Positions 1 through 7,310 of a stretch of DNA of 46,603 bases are shown here, in pieces; the first letter of the stretch is position 1, and each line of letters begins with the position of its first letter. A model generated the notes under the pieces. The model saw nothing but the letters and a program-made list of their open reading frames with translations. It searched no databases and was not told the origin of the DNA. The position numbers were made by a program, and so were the translations under genes. Source of the stretch: a virus; IMG/VR virus record IMGVR_UViG_3300017989_000170, positions 1 to 46,603 of that record; one strand, 5' to 3'.

Positions 1-219
1 AAGATACCGGACACAGGTAGTGAAGAAGGAGATCTAGACGCGGACGAAAGGGCTAGGGGTCAAGCATGTATTAACATGGAGCGGTTTTTAAACTACGCAA
101 AAATGGGCAACGACGGTCCATGCGAGTGTGATTCAGTTGGCGAGGGAAGGTGCCCCAGGCACGGATGGGAGATGTTTGCCGAGAGTTTGCGGTTGGCAAA
201 GAAAGACAATGGCGAGTGA
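1..219 (+). CDS. Small phage protein, 5' end missing
   Basis: The reading frame is open from the first base of the window and ends at TGA 217-219, giving the last 72 residues of a protein whose start lies upstream. A compact Cys-containing segment (CECDSVGEGRCPRHG) looks like half of a zinc-binding site. The rest is acidic at the front and Lys-containing at the end. Its stop codon overlaps the next gene's ATG (TGATG), so the two are probably translationally coupled. I do not recognise the family. Confidence 0.6.
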   Translation, partial: KIPDTGSEEGDLDADERARGQACINMERFLNYAKMGNDGPCECDSVGEGRCPRHGWEMFAESLRLAKKDNGE

Positions 220-449
220 TGCCAGCGTTATTTGATTACGAGATGGCCCTCGCTGCCGTGGACCCGTGGAAATTGCGTGAGGATGGGTCAAACAACTGGA
301 GTGTCCACTACTTTGACCGCATGGGGCGATGGACGGCCAGTGCAACAGGCATGAGCAAGGCCGACGCAAAAAAGAAGGCAGCAAAAAAGCGGCGTAAGGC
401 ACGCCAGAAGATTGCCCAAAAACATTCAACCAGGTTAAGCAACGGCTGA
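219..449 (+). CDS. Small basic phage protein
   Basis: This is a 76-residue protein. The start was placed at ATG 219 because it overlaps the preceding stop; an in-frame ATG at 150 would lie inside the previous gene. The middle (WSVHYFDRMGRWTASATG) looks like a short beta hairpin, followed by a helix that is almost pure Lys/Arg/Ala (KADAKKKAAKKRRKARQK). The basic tail suggests nucleic-acid binding, which is inference only. No family is recognised. Confidence 0.6.
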   Translation: MPALFDYEMALAAVDPWKLREDGSNNWSVHYFDRMGRWTASATGMSKADAKKKAAKKRRKARQKIAQKHSTRLSNG

Positions 450-464
450 GAGGCTTGAAGGCGA

Positions 465-743
465 ATGAAGAAGAAATACTGGAAAAAGGTAACGCCGGAC
501 TGCACCAGGGGCTGGGGACTGAAGAAGCAGGGCCGGTTGTTCAGGAACAAGGACCGAGTCCGGCTAGAGGTTACCAAGCGACAGATCGGGCCTGGCATGA
601 CCTTTGGTGCAATCACAGAGCGATTCGAGTTGCGTGTACACGACAACGTAACGGGGGTTGAATGCGTGATAGAGGATGACTTCCGAAGCGAGATCGAAGC
701 CGTCACCGAGGCCGCCCAGTTGTTCAGGCTGGAGAAGTGGTAA
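465..743 (+). CDS. Small phage protein, unrecognised
   Basis: A 92-residue protein with a basic N-terminal half (MKKKYWKKV, KKQGRLFRNKDRVRLEV) and an acidic C-terminal half that probably forms beta strands and one helix (EIEAVTEAAQLFRLEKW). An AAGG sequence lies upstream of ATG 465. It lies in the first rightward cluster of small genes, with 15 nt separating it from each neighbour. The function is unknown. Confidence 0.6.
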   Translation: MKKKYWKKVTPDCTRGWGLKKQGRLFRNKDRVRLEVTKRQIGPGMTFGAITERFELRVHDNVTGVECVIEDDFRSEIEAVTEAAQLFRLEKW

Positions 744-758
744 GGAATAGAGAAGAAG

Positions 759-1241
759 ATGAAAGAAAACAGAGAGTTCAAGATGAGTTGTTACTTGTGC
801 AAGCGGCACGAGCCTAGCATGGGGGCCGACGGTGTTCATTGTCGGGCCAAGGGTTTCGAAATTGACCATGAGCGTGCCGTGAGTATTAGGTGTGAGATGT
901 TCGAGCGCATGGCGGCGTCGGAGTGGCGCTATTGGTGGGTATGGAACAAGGATAAGTACTCCAAGGGGATATACGCGAGCAAGGATGGAACGCCTGATAA
1001 GCAAGCCTCTCCATACCAGTTAGAGATAGAGCAGCCCTCATGCCCGGAGAAGCCGGTAGAGCCAGACTGGCCGAATGGTTGGTACTGGGTGAAGGATGAA
1101 AACGGGCGAGAGTTGTTCCGTAGAAAAAGCGGCTATCATGCCTACGATAAGTACAACGGAAGGCGCGAAGAATGGGATTGCTATGAGGTGGTAGCCAGCT
1201 TTAATGGAGTCAAGTTCGTCAATGAGGAGGATGACAGATGA
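759..1241 (+). CDS. Phage protein with N-terminal Cys cluster and Trp-rich body
   Basis: 160 residues from ATG 759; a second in-frame ATG at 783 is possible. The N terminus has CYLCKRHEP followed by HCR and IRC, a probable zinc knuckle. The body is rich in aromatic residues (WRYWWVWNKDKYSKG, GWYWVKDENGRELF), suggesting a beta-rich fold. The stop overlaps the next start as ATGA. Several other genes in this region share a short Cys-rich N terminus on an otherwise unrelated protein. The family is not recognised. Confidence 0.65.
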   Translation: MKENREFKMSCYLCKRHEPSMGADGVHCRAKGFEIDHERAVSIRCEMFERMAASEWRYWWVWNKDKYSKGIYASKDGTPDKQASPYQLEIEQPSCPEKPVEPDWPNGWYWVKDENGRELFRRKSGYHAYDKYNGRREEWDCYEVVASFNGVKFVNEEDDR

Positions 1242-1666
1242 TATACAAGAAAAGACCGTTAAAGGTAGATGCAGAGCGTTGGTACAAGGTTGAGTACGAC
1301 AGGCAGGCGGGGCAGAATACGCAGCCGATCTATCACCTAGACGTTGGGCACTTTCGGGATCCGGAGGTTGACGGCCAGGAGATGTGCGATCTGTGTAACA
1401 ATGAAATGTACAAACACGGATGGATAGATAAGTACGACGGTAGTGGGCATGTGGTTTGTCCGGAGGACTGGGTTGTGACCGAGATAGATGGATCCAAGGT
1501 TCCGTACAAGCTTCACGATTTCGAAAAGTCCCATGAGCCCAACCTCGCATATGCTGTTTCGGCGCTCAGGGACAATTTCGAGAGAGACGCCGTTGTCTTG
1601 ATAGAGAGAGTTGGCTCAGGAATGAGGTTCACCCCGATGGAGGGCGACGAAGAGATCATCGGGTAA
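1238..1666 (+). CDS. Phage protein of the PxIFExTYE-type small family, with CxxC insert
   Basis: 142 residues starting with ATG 1238 in an ATGA overlap. The ends match a small protein common in phages, in which a basic start of the KKRPLKVDAERW type is followed by a W-V/I strand and a terminal YPC-PDIFE-TYE motif. Here the equivalents are PEDWVVTEIDGSKVPYKLHD and FEKSHE. Between them is MCDLCNNEMYKHGWI, which adds a CxxC pair. The biochemical role of the family is unknown. The homology is judged by eye from the motif order. Confidence 0.65.
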   Translation: MIYKKRPLKVDAERWYKVEYDRQAGQNTQPIYHLDVGHFRDPEVDGQEMCDLCNNEMYKHGWIDKYDGSGHVVCPEDWVVTEIDGSKVPYKLHDFEKSHEPNLAYAVSALRDNFERDAVVLIERVGSGMRFTPMEGDEEIIG

Positions 1667-1676
1667 AGGAGGCGTG

Positions 1677-2123
1677 ATGCCTGGTACAGATATTGGTTTC
1701 TGGTTGTTCCTGGTCAGCCTGATCCCTAGCTTTCTAATGCTTGTGGTTGTTGGGGTGATCACGTGGATACAAATCAAGTACAAGAATAGGCTATGGGGGG
1801 TGAACTGGGTCATTGCTTTCGGGGTCATGCTGATTGTGTTTTGGGCAACCTTTGGGTCTTACGGGCCGGGGATCGCGCCGGATCTCCCGCCACCGTCTGA
1901 GGAGGGGGTCAATGTGAGGATGGAGAGTGTTCCGCCAGAGGATGTAGGAGGCGCGGCGGCCAAGGCAGAGAGCAAGGTTCCCCCGGTGCTTAAGCAGGTG
2001 CGGGAAACCGCTCAGGGCGGGGCCGGGCCAGAGAAGATTGACGAAGACGAGAAGTTCAAGCGGACTCTTGAGAATGCACTCAGGATCCAAGACAATAAAA
2101 AGCGGAGAAAAGCCAAGAAATAG
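1677..2123 (+). CDS. Two-span membrane protein with charged cytoplasmic tail
   Basis: 148 residues. ATG 1677 was chosen because AAAGGAGG (1665-1672) sits four bases upstream; GTG 1674 would be too close. Two hydrophobic segments (about residues 6-30 and 40-60) are joined by a short basic loop (KYKNR). A long soluble tail follows that is Pro-rich, then acidic, and ends in KKRRKAKK. This is an inner-membrane protein of unknown role. It is the last gene before the intergenic promoter at 2163. Confidence 0.65.
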   Translation: MPGTDIGFWLFLVSLIPSFLMLVVVGVITWIQIKYKNRLWGVNWVIAFGVMLIVFWATFGSYGPGIAPDLPPPSEEGVNVRMESVPPEDVGGAAAKAESKVPPVLKQVRETAQGGAGPEKIDEDEKFKRTLENALRIQDNKKRRKAKK

Positions 2124-2162
2124 CCCCCCCTTTCTTTCTTTCCGCAAAAGCACTTCCCCCTG

Positions 2163-2191
2163 TTGACAAACCACTAACGAGGCTGTAAATT
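2163..2191 (+). promoter_or_regulatory. Sigma70-like promoter P1
   Basis: TTGACA (2163-2168), 17-nt spacer ending in TG, and TAAATT (2186-2191) give a near-consensus extended -10 promoter reading into the gene at 2238. The same architecture recurs at 3700 and 15526, which supports a real phage promoter set. The upstream segment 2124-2160 is pyrimidine-rich on this strand and carries no operator copy. Confidence 0.75.
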
Positions 2192-2237
2192 AGCAATGAG
2201 AGCACAGCCCGAAGTTGACCGCTGAAAGGGGTTTCAG

Positions 2238-2897
2238 ATGAATAGTGAATTTAAAGACAGGGTAGCTTCTGATGTGGAGGCCATCGACAGTAACAACAGT
2301 AACAAGGGGATTATGTATTCACTAAACGATATGACTTACCAGTCTCCTCTTAGCGATCGATACTCTGTTAAATTCTTCAACAAGATATGGGGCAAGAAGT
2401 TGATTCTCTCGGCGACCGAGGTTGCCAGGTTGGACGCCAGTGATTCAGACAAGATCTCTATTCTTCTTTCTAAGGTTAAAGACGAGGCGGCGATCCTGTG
2501 GGCCATTGAGTGTGTGAAGAACTCGGTCTGTCATGTCAATATGGCAAGGGCTGAGTTTGGGGTAGAGGTAGATAGCCGCTTTGACAGGGCGCTGTGGGCA
2601 TTGTCTTCGACGGTAGCGTGCGGGAGCGACCACCCCGGCCTGAGCCGGATACGTGAAGACTGTGCGCGATTCAAGGCCGAGGAGGGGGACTATGAGTCAA
2701 GTTGTATAGCGGGGGCAGTGAACGATCTGTTCATCGCTGTCAGGAGACTCCGCGAGGATGTTGAGGTCGAGGGTGACGGCGCGGATGATACCATAGTCGA
2801 GATGGCAGAGAACGCTGCTGCGCTGGCGATGTTCAGTGACGAGGAAGAGAGGTGGCAATTGAACCTTCTCGTCAAGATGGCAGGAGGCCAGGTATGA
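2238..2897 (+). CDS. Acidic helical phage protein, unrecognised
   Basis: 219 residues, first gene after promoter P1, with AAAGGGG upstream of ATG 2238. The sequence is mostly helical and acidic, with predicted helices around DKISILLSKVKDEAAILWAI and the C-terminal EEERWQLNLLVKMAG. No catalytic motif, signal sequence or membrane span is visible. Being first behind a strong promoter suggests high early expression. The function is not known. Confidence 0.7.
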   Translation: MNSEFKDRVASDVEAIDSNNSNKGIMYSLNDMTYQSPLSDRYSVKFFNKIWGKKLILSATEVARLDASDSDKISILLSKVKDEAAILWAIECVKNSVCHVNMARAEFGVEVDSRFDRALWALSSTVACGSDHPGLSRIREDCARFKAEEGDYESSCIAGAVNDLFIAVRRLREDVEVEGDGADDTIVEMAENAAALAMFSDEEERWQLNLLVKMAGGQV

Positions 2898-2959
2898 TCG
2901 ACTGCCCAGGGGCAAGGGCGGAGACGACAGAAGAGAATGAAGGCAATGTTGCCGGTTAA
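2894..2959 (+). other. Possible 21-codon mini-ORF
   Basis: ATG 2894 overlaps the preceding TGA as ATGA and opens a 21-codon frame ending at TAA 2959. The encoded peptide is acidic and Gly/Ala/Thr-rich. The overlap is the only support, because there is no second line of coding evidence. It may be a translated leader for the membrane protein at 2979 or just chance. Confidence 0.2.
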
Positions 2960-2978
2960 CAGCTGAAAGGAAACGAAG

Positions 2979-3206
2979 ATGGAAAGCAATCAAGGAATCA
3001 ATCAAGTTGAGAAAACCACAACCATTCAGCAGACGAGCAAGAGTATCAAGCTGATGTCTCTGGCTGGCACTCTAATGTTCTGGGGAGGGCTCGCGTTCAC
3101 GATATGGGGAGGGGACGTGATGAAGGTTGTGGGATTTCTTTCGGTGGTGTCTGGGGTGATCATGGTAATCGGAGCCAAGATCTCCAAGTGGTGGTATCAC
3201 AGCTAG
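2979..3206 (+). CDS. Small two-span membrane protein
   Basis: 75 residues. A polar N terminus rich in Gln/Thr is followed by two hydrophobic helices (about residues 25-43 and 48-65) with a short GGDVMK turn, ending KWWYHS. AAAGGAAACGAAG precedes ATG 2979. The layout resembles many small phage inner-membrane proteins. No holin-specific signature or neighbouring lysin was seen, so a lysis role is not claimed. Confidence 0.6.
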   Translation: MESNQGINQVEKTTTIQQTSKSIKLMSLAGTLMFWGGLAFTIWGGDVMKVVGFLSVVSGVIMVIGAKISKWWYHS

Positions 3207-3223
3207 AGGTGGGTGGCTTTCTC

Positions 3224-3239
3224 GCGAACTCAAGTTCGC
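3224..3239. promoter_or_regulatory. Operator-like inverted repeat, copy 1 (CA centre)
   Basis: GCGAACTCAAGTTCGC: 7-bp arms GCGAACT/AGTTCGC around a CA centre. It ends 22 nt upstream of ATG 3262, just ahead of that gene's AAGGAG ribosome binding site. No TTGACA promoter lies between it and the gene, so here it sits where a roadblock or 5'-leader site would sit. Confidence 0.8.
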
Positions 3240-3261
3240 AAAATAAGGAGACGAAGAGTCA

Positions 3262-3657
3262 ATGTTAAAGGGTACATCTGGTCGAGAAGTCGTGTTTCAT
3301 ATCCAGGATGGCAAGCAGCACTTAATCTCTCCTCCTCCAGGTTGGGAGCGCGGAGAGGTGAGGAGCGATGGTGCTGCTTGGGTTAACAGGAAGAAGTCGA
3401 TGAGTGTCATTGCGAGCATCTCTGTTGAATCAGATGGCAAGCACTGGCTTCATGTGTCTTGTGCACATTTTAGAAGGATGCCGACCTATGAAGAGATGGC
3501 GATGGTGAAGAATGTTTTTGTCGGCAGAGACAAGTACGCGATCAGCGTGATGCCTCCAACCGAAAAGCATGTGAATATTCATAGGTACTGCCTTCACTGG
3601 TGGTCCTGCATGGATGGGCATCCGCTTCCGGAGTTTTCCTCTGGCGGAACCATCTGA
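3262..3657 (+). CDS. DUF7694-like phage protein
   Basis: 131 residues. The core matches the DUF7694 pattern known from many phages and prophages: a WLHVSCAHFRRMP strand-turn, then a YEEM-VKNVFVG helix, FVGRDKYAISVMPP, and the ending VNIHRYCLHWWSCMDGHPLP. The family's molecular function is unknown. The gene stands alone between operator copies 1 and 2, so it may be a single regulated unit. Recognition is by motif order. Confidence 0.7.
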   Translation: MLKGTSGREVVFHIQDGKQHLISPPPGWERGEVRSDGAAWVNRKKSMSVIASISVESDGKHWLHVSCAHFRRMPTYEEMAMVKNVFVGRDKYAISVMPPTEKHVNIHRYCLHWWSCMDGHPLPEFSSGGTI

Positions 3658-3673
3658 ACTCGCCTCTAGTTTC

Positions 3674-3689
3674 GCGAACTCAAGTTCGC
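3674..3689. promoter_or_regulatory. Operator-like inverted repeat, copy 2 (CA centre)
   Basis: GCGAACTCAAGTTCGC, ending 10 bp upstream of the -35 hexamer of promoter P2. Its centre lies about 50-55 bp upstream of the expected transcription start, a position usual for activators but also compatible with repression by looping or blocking. Confidence 0.85.
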
Positions 3690-3699
3690 AATATTCATG

Positions 3700-3728
3700 T
3701 TGACAAAAGAATAACACGGTTGTAATTT
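3700..3728 (+). promoter_or_regulatory. Sigma70-like promoter P2
   Basis: TTGACA (3700-3705), 17-nt spacer ending in TG, and TAATTT (3723-3728). It reads into the DUF1937-like gene at 3778 and, by close gene spacing, plausibly the whole cluster to about 10875. An operator copy lies directly upstream. Confidence 0.75.
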
Positions 3729-3777
3729 TCGGGCACAGTGTCTCGGGCGATTGATGTCCGATTGAAGGGGTGCGTCG

Positions 3778-4185
3778 ATGACCAGTGAAGAATTGTTGAT
3801 GTTGAAGGAAAGTCCGGGTTTTGCTTACATAGCTGCTCCGTATTCGCATGAATCACAGGCGATCACTTTAGGGCGCGTGAGGATCGTCAATGCCGTGTGT
3901 GCTGCATTGATGAAAGAGGGCGTTCATCTGTTCTCTCCCATTAGTCACTGTCATCCAATTATGAAGGCGGGCAATCTGCCTGGGGACTTCGGTTTCTGGG
4001 GTGGTTACAACAGGAAGATGCTCAGTCATTCGGAGCATTTTGTTGTCTTGGAGCTAAAGGGTTGGAAGGAATCGGATGGTGTTAACGGCGAATCCAAGAC
4101 GGCCAAGGGGCTCCATGTTCCACGCATAGGAATAAGCTGGGAAGAGATTTGCGACAGGTGGCTGGATCAGGCGCTCGGCATTTAG
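3778..4185 (+). CDS. DUF1937-family protein (nucleoside deoxyribosyltransferase-like)
   Basis: 135 residues. YIAAPYSH near residue 17, a helix with R/N residues, FSPISHCHP, an LPGDFGFW segment and VVLELKGWKESDGVNGE are the landmarks of DUF1937, a relative of nucleoside 2-deoxyribosyltransferases. In that superfamily the S/T-P-D/E-W-S-x-G-x-x-E type motif binds the nucleoside, and here LKGWKESDGVNGE fills the place. A role in phage nucleotide metabolism or base modification is inference. It is the first gene after promoter P2, with AAGGGG upstream of the ATG. Confidence 0.8.
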   Translation: MTSEELLMLKESPGFAYIAAPYSHESQAITLGRVRIVNAVCAALMKEGVHLFSPISHCHPIMKAGNLPGDFGFWGGYNRKMLSHSEHFVVLELKGWKESDGVNGESKTAKGLHVPRIGISWEEICDRWLDQALGI

Positions 4186-4246
4186 GGCTCGGTTGAAAGA
4201 TGTTGTTGTTTACCTGGGCAGGGTGCCCGGTGTTGAGGAGGAAAGA

Positions 4247-4879
4247 ATGTTCGAGAATGTAGAAATCGGAGACAAGATCGTAGCGTATCGCGGCAATTAC
4301 ACGGATAAGATCCTTGTTACCGTGACCGACATAACCAACAAGTACATTAATACTCGCTGTGATCGCGGTGATAGAAGTGAGCGGGACGCTCGCTGGCATA
4401 AGTCTGATGGAGTTAGGACAAGATCAAGCAATGTAAAAGATGCCAACAAAGAGAGGATCACAGACGATGAAGAAGTTGTTGCCGAAGTTGAGAGGGTGTG
4501 GGCAGACGAGAATGAGCGACAGAGTCTTTTGAGAGAGAACAGAACAACTGCTGCAATCATACGGTCACTTTGTATTGACTTGGATTTGCCTGGCAATAGG
4601 GTTGCTGGCTGTATGCTCGGCAATGTCATAATTGCCTTAAAAGACCTTGGGAGGGTGGCAGGCGGAGATGAGCCTGCAAAAAGAAGCAATGGGCGTTATC
4701 CGCATCCGAAGTGTCCCTCTTGTGGCAAGCCCATGAATAAAACCATGACCAAGGGGAAGGCTGTAAAGCCGACCGATCCGTGGGCGTTTTGCCGAAACAA
4801 AGGATGCAAGCTGCATGGTAAGGATCAGATACTAAGAGGGAAGCTCAGGAAGCTCAAAAAGAAGAGCAAATCTTCCTAG
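4247..4879 (+). CDS. KVGD-domain protein with C-terminal zinc ribbon
   Basis: 210 residues from ATG 4247, chosen because GAGGAGGAAAG lies immediately upstream. A TTG at 4193 would extend it by 18 residues but lacks a site. The N-terminal 70 residues (MFENVEIGDKIVAYRG...) form a small beta module repeated at 7311 and, more weakly, at 15087. The middle is acidic and helical. The C terminus has CPSCGKPM ... CRNKGCKLHG, a four-Cys zinc ribbon, followed by a Lys/Arg tail. Likely nucleic-acid binding; exact role unknown. Confidence 0.65.
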   Translation: MFENVEIGDKIVAYRGNYTDKILVTVTDITNKYINTRCDRGDRSERDARWHKSDGVRTRSSNVKDANKERITDDEEVVAEVERVWADENERQSLLRENRTTAAIIRSLCIDLDLPGNRVAGCMLGNVIIALKDLGRVAGGDEPAKRSNGRYPHPKCPSCGKPMNKTMTKGKAVKPTDPWAFCRNKGCKLHGKDQILRGKLRKLKKKSKSS

Positions 4880-4899
4880 TCACGGATTGGAGATGACAG

Positions 4900-5310
4900 A
4901 TGAGAGTACCAAAGAGGTTCATACCTGGTTTCCCTAGTTGTCGGTTCAAGTGGTTAGAGAACAAGCTCCGGGATCTGCACTTGAAGCTGTTCCGGGGGTA
5001 TTACGATGTTTTCATCCCTCCTTCGATGACAAACGGAGGCAAGGGGGTTTATATCTGGAATGGCGGCCCTGAGATGACTTCCGATGAGATAGTCAGTGCT
5101 CAGCCTTTCACAGGCATGGGAGTGGATTGTCCATGGGAGTTCGTGTCTAGCGATGGCACCGAGGAGACCTCGGACGATCTGTGTGTCCAGATAAGCAAGA
5201 AATGGCAGGCGTATTTCCTAGCGATTGGACAGCCAGGGGAAGAAGAGCGGTTGGCCGAGATAAGAGAGATGTCGGATCGGGCGCTCAAGCTCGTGAGGGA
5301 TCGAGACTGA
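4900..5310 (+). CDS. Phage protein, unrecognised
   Basis: 136 residues. A basic N-terminal third (MRVPKRFIPGFPSCRFKW, NKLRDLHLKLFRGYYDV) is followed by a Gly/Thr-rich middle and an acidic helical C terminus ending LAEIREMSDRALKLVRDRD. The stop overlaps the next ATG (TGATG at 5308-5312), indicating coupled translation. No domain is recognised. Confidence 0.6.
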   Translation: MRVPKRFIPGFPSCRFKWLENKLRDLHLKLFRGYYDVFIPPSMTNGGKGVYIWNGGPEMTSDEIVSAQPFTGMGVDCPWEFVSSDGTEETSDDLCVQISKKWQAYFLAIGQPGEEERLAEIREMSDRALKLVRDRD

Positions 5311-5618
5311 TGGCCTACCGATCTGTTAGGAAGAAAAGGTTACAATCCATCCTCGGAAACGGCGGAAGCGATCTAGACAGCAGGGATGCGTCTATAAAGT
5401 CGATAAGAAAAGCGTTGCGTAAAGGTCTTATAAAAAGGCCGAGCAGGTGTTCGTACTGCAAGCGTATCCCAGGTGTCGACGCTAAGGGAAATCCCAAGAT
5501 AGAGGCTGTGCATCTGAAGGGGTATGCTCCAGAGCACCGTTTTGATTTTGAATGGTTGTGTGTAAGTTGCAGGTCCAGGGCCGTGTGGGCAAAGAAGAGG
5601 AAAGTTCAAAATGGATAG
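5310..5618 (+). CDS. HNH-like zinc protein, paralogue of the 11526 gene
   Basis: 102 residues. The core has CSYCKRIPG, an IEAVHLKGY segment and WLCVSCRSR, so CxxC ... H ... CxxC spaced as in small HNH/zinc-finger phage proteins. The usual HNH His pair is reduced to a single His before the KGY, so nuclease activity is doubtful. A close copy of this module occurs at 11526 (CSQCGEKPG ... IQAIHTKGY ... WMCVSCRNK). The N terminus is basic. It may be a degenerate HNH protein or a DNA-binding zinc ribbon. Confidence 0.6.
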   Translation: MAYRSVRKKRLQSILGNGGSDLDSRDASIKSIRKALRKGLIKRPSRCSYCKRIPGVDAKGNPKIEAVHLKGYAPEHRFDFEWLCVSCRSRAVWAKKRKVQNG

Positions 5619-5790
5619 AGACATAAAGAGGTTCCTGGTTGCGTTGGCAGAATTCCTAGACGTCCACGACGCGGAGTTCAAGAGCGAGAGCGGAGGCATA
5701 AAGGTGTCGATTGGAAGCAATAACTTTGATACCGATCTCACCTTGTCGGCTGATGCTGCTCGGTATCTAGTCGAGACGTATGGATCTTGA
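5611..5790 (+). CDS. Small acidic phage protein (59 aa)
   Basis: ATG 5611 to TGA 5788-5790, a 59-residue frame overlapping the previous gene by 8 nt. AAGAAGAGGAAAG lies upstream. The peptide has a helix (IKRFLVALAEFLDVHDAEF) followed by a beta hairpin (GGIKVSIGSNNFD) and a closing helix. Gene-scale overlaps on both sides and the well-formed fold pattern support coding. The function is unknown. Confidence 0.5.
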   Translation: MDRDIKRFLVALAEFLDVHDAEFKSESGGIKVSIGSNNFDTDLTLSADAARYLVETYGS

Positions 5791-5986
5791 TTTTGTTGTC
5801 CTTTTGATCCTGGTGGCAGGGTTCGCTTTGCTGATCGTCAAAGGGGTAGCATCGGAGCGCAGGTTTCGTAGAGGACATCGAGGGTATCGCTGGGGTAGTC
5901 ATAAGAAGCCTCCGAAGTGGGCGACCTTGAAACGGAGCGGGCGCAAGAAATGGAAGAAGGTGCTTAGGATGAAGGGTGGAAGATGA
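5780..5986 (+). CDS. Single-span membrane protein with basic tail
   Basis: 68 residues. A hydrophobic N-terminal helix (FVVLLILVAGFALLIVKG) is followed by a strongly basic tail (RRFRRGHRGYRWGSHKK, KRSGRKKWKKVLRMKGGR). By the positive-inside rule the tail is cytoplasmic, and it could contact nucleic acid at the membrane. It overlaps both neighbours by a few bases. Confidence 0.6.
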   Translation: MDLDFVVLLILVAGFALLIVKGVASERRFRRGHRGYRWGSHKKPPKWATLKRSGRKKWKKVLRMKGGR

Positions 5987-6441
5987 TCAAATTTGACATT
6001 GCGGTCAGGTGCGATATTTGCCCTGAGGACAGATACCGGGCTTTGACAGTGCGGCTTCCGCCATGTGGGATCGATGAGGAGCCGATAAGGGATCTTCTTT
6101 TTTGGGCTAGCAAGGACGCTTGGTTTGGGCTGTGTTGTGATTGCGAGTCGTTGCCTACATGTGATTATGCTCGCGCTAACTCTACAATGCGCGACTATGA
6201 CGGCGAGCAATTGCTTCCTGAAACGGTGAAGATTATCAGAGATCTTGGCAATGCGTTCAACAGTCGAATGCAGCGTTTGGTGGGCTACTATTCCGATGAT
6301 ACCGAGGTGGCTTCGTTGCATATTCTCAGGGACAGGGCCATCGACAGGGGCGACATTGAGGCTGCCATTGAGTGCAGTCGGAGGATGGGCTTTTTGGAAG
6401 GGCTAAGGTCTCAGGTTAAGAGTGTGAAATGCGGAAGATAA
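5983..6441 (+). CDS. Cys-containing phage protein, unrecognised
   Basis: 152 residues with ATGA-type overlap at its start. The first 65 residues contain CDICPEDRYRAL, PPCG and CCDCESLPTCDYA, likely a metal site. The C-terminal half is helical (LHILRDRAIDRGDIEAAIEC). The zinc-plus-helix layout is shared with several neighbours. No function can be assigned. Confidence 0.6.
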   Translation: MIKFDIAVRCDICPEDRYRALTVRLPPCGIDEEPIRDLLFWASKDAWFGLCCDCESLPTCDYARANSTMRDYDGEQLLPETVKIIRDLGNAFNSRMQRLVGYYSDDTEVASLHILRDRAIDRGDIEAAIECSRRMGFLEGLRSQVKSVKCGR

Positions 6442-6725
6442 AGCGAAAGAAAAAGAAACCCGTGGAAGAATTGCACAGTGGCAGGCTCAACAGGTGTCTG
6501 GACTGTGATGCCATGTGGAACAGTGGGAACAAATACTACAAGGGGTTTCCTGTAAAGAACGAGACTTCTCCTACTGCTACAGATGAGGGGTTCATTCGGT
6601 CTTCCGGGCCTTTCGTTTCTTCTGATACAGAGTGCGTTCATTGCGGCTCTGAAAATGTGGTAGAGAACGGGAAGGAGAGGGAGAATGAAGGACGGAATGA
6701 CAGATGCAGTGTCACAGGATTTTAG
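6429..6725 (+). CDS. Zinc-ribbon phage protein
   Basis: 98 residues. The basic start MRKIKRKKKK is followed by CLDCDAMW and, 40 residues later, CVHCGSENV, two CxxC knuckles that make a typical zinc ribbon. The last 13 codons overlap the next gene, whose strong ribosome binding site (GGAGAGGGAG) lies inside this one. Likely nucleic-acid or protein binding. Confidence 0.6.
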   Translation: MRKIKRKKKKPVEELHSGRLNRCLDCDAMWNSGNKYYKGFPVKNETSPTATDEGFIRSSGPFVSSDTECVHCGSENVVENGKERENEGRNDRCSVTGF

Positions 6726-6933
6726 CGCTAAGTTCGACGCCTTGATAATCAGGGCGGCGACGATTCGAAGTAAGAGCACATACCCTTTGCCGAAGAGGGC
6801 ATCGGAGGCGGTCAGGAGGATCGAGGCGGGCATGGAGAGCAGGGATCCGCTGTCCGTGTTTACAATGATCAGCGACCTTAGCTATTTCATCGGGTACATG
6901 GAGGCTCTTACAGATCCCAAGGGTGGCAAGTGA
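6685..6933 (+). CDS. Small helical phage protein
   Basis: 82 residues from ATG 6685, preceded by GGAGAGGGAG. It starts 41 nt inside the previous gene. The sequence is helical (SAKFDALIIRAATIRS, ASEAVRRIEAGMESRDPLSV) without Cys or membrane segments. Its TGA overlaps the next ATG (TGATG). No family is recognised. Confidence 0.55.
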   Translation: MKDGMTDAVSQDFSAKFDALIIRAATIRSKSTYPLPKRASEAVRRIEAGMESRDPLSVFTMISDLSYFIGYMEALTDPKGGK

Positions 6934-7295
6934 TGTGCAACTGCTTCAAGTGTAGGCATCACAGGATACGCGGTGATGGTGCATTGATATGCAAAAAGGA
7001 TGGCGAGTATCTCGATCCGGAGACCCAAGGCAAGTGTATCGAGGAGTGCAAGTGCATTGGGTTCGAGGAGGATCTGGAATACTCGAACTGCCTTGAGTGT
7101 GACCTTTTGTTCGAAATACAGGGACGCAAGGGAATGTACTTGTGCGAAGGCAATACGCGTCGATTCGGAAACGGGTTGGTGGATGTCTCGGAGCCTGGGG
7201 TAAGGGCGCTCATGCGTGAAAGGGGGTGTGGCTGTTTTTCCCAAAAAGAGAAGGCTTCCCAGTCTTCACGGGAAGAAGCAAAGGAGCCAAGATGA
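6933..7295 (+). CDS. Cys-rich phage protein (about 11 Cys)
   Basis: 120 residues from ATG 6933, chosen for its overlap with the preceding stop. The sequence is full of paired cysteines: CNCFKCRHH, ICKKDG, CIEECKCIGFEE, CLECD, LCEG and GCGCF. The pattern FKCRHHRI...ICKKDGEYL...C resembles a short Cys-His module also present at 11191 and 12577 (CxxCxH ... C ... DCKEF). Several zinc ions could be bound. The function is unknown. Confidence 0.6.
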   Translation: MCNCFKCRHHRIRGDGALICKKDGEYLDPETQGKCIEECKCIGFEEDLEYSNCLECDLLFEIQGRKGMYLCEGNTRRFGNGLVDVSEPGVRALMRERGCGCFSQKEKASQSSREEAKEPR

Positions 7296-7310
7296 GCGAT
7301 GGGGACCCGA

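Noticed and set aside
455-661. 68-codon frame overlapping the 465 gene
   Set aside because: It overlaps a better frame with a normal start, and its composition is that of a shadow frame.
3224-3239. The 16-bp repeat as a hairpin terminator
   Set aside because: The arms are separated by only two bases and no T-run follows, so it is better read as a protein-binding DNA site.
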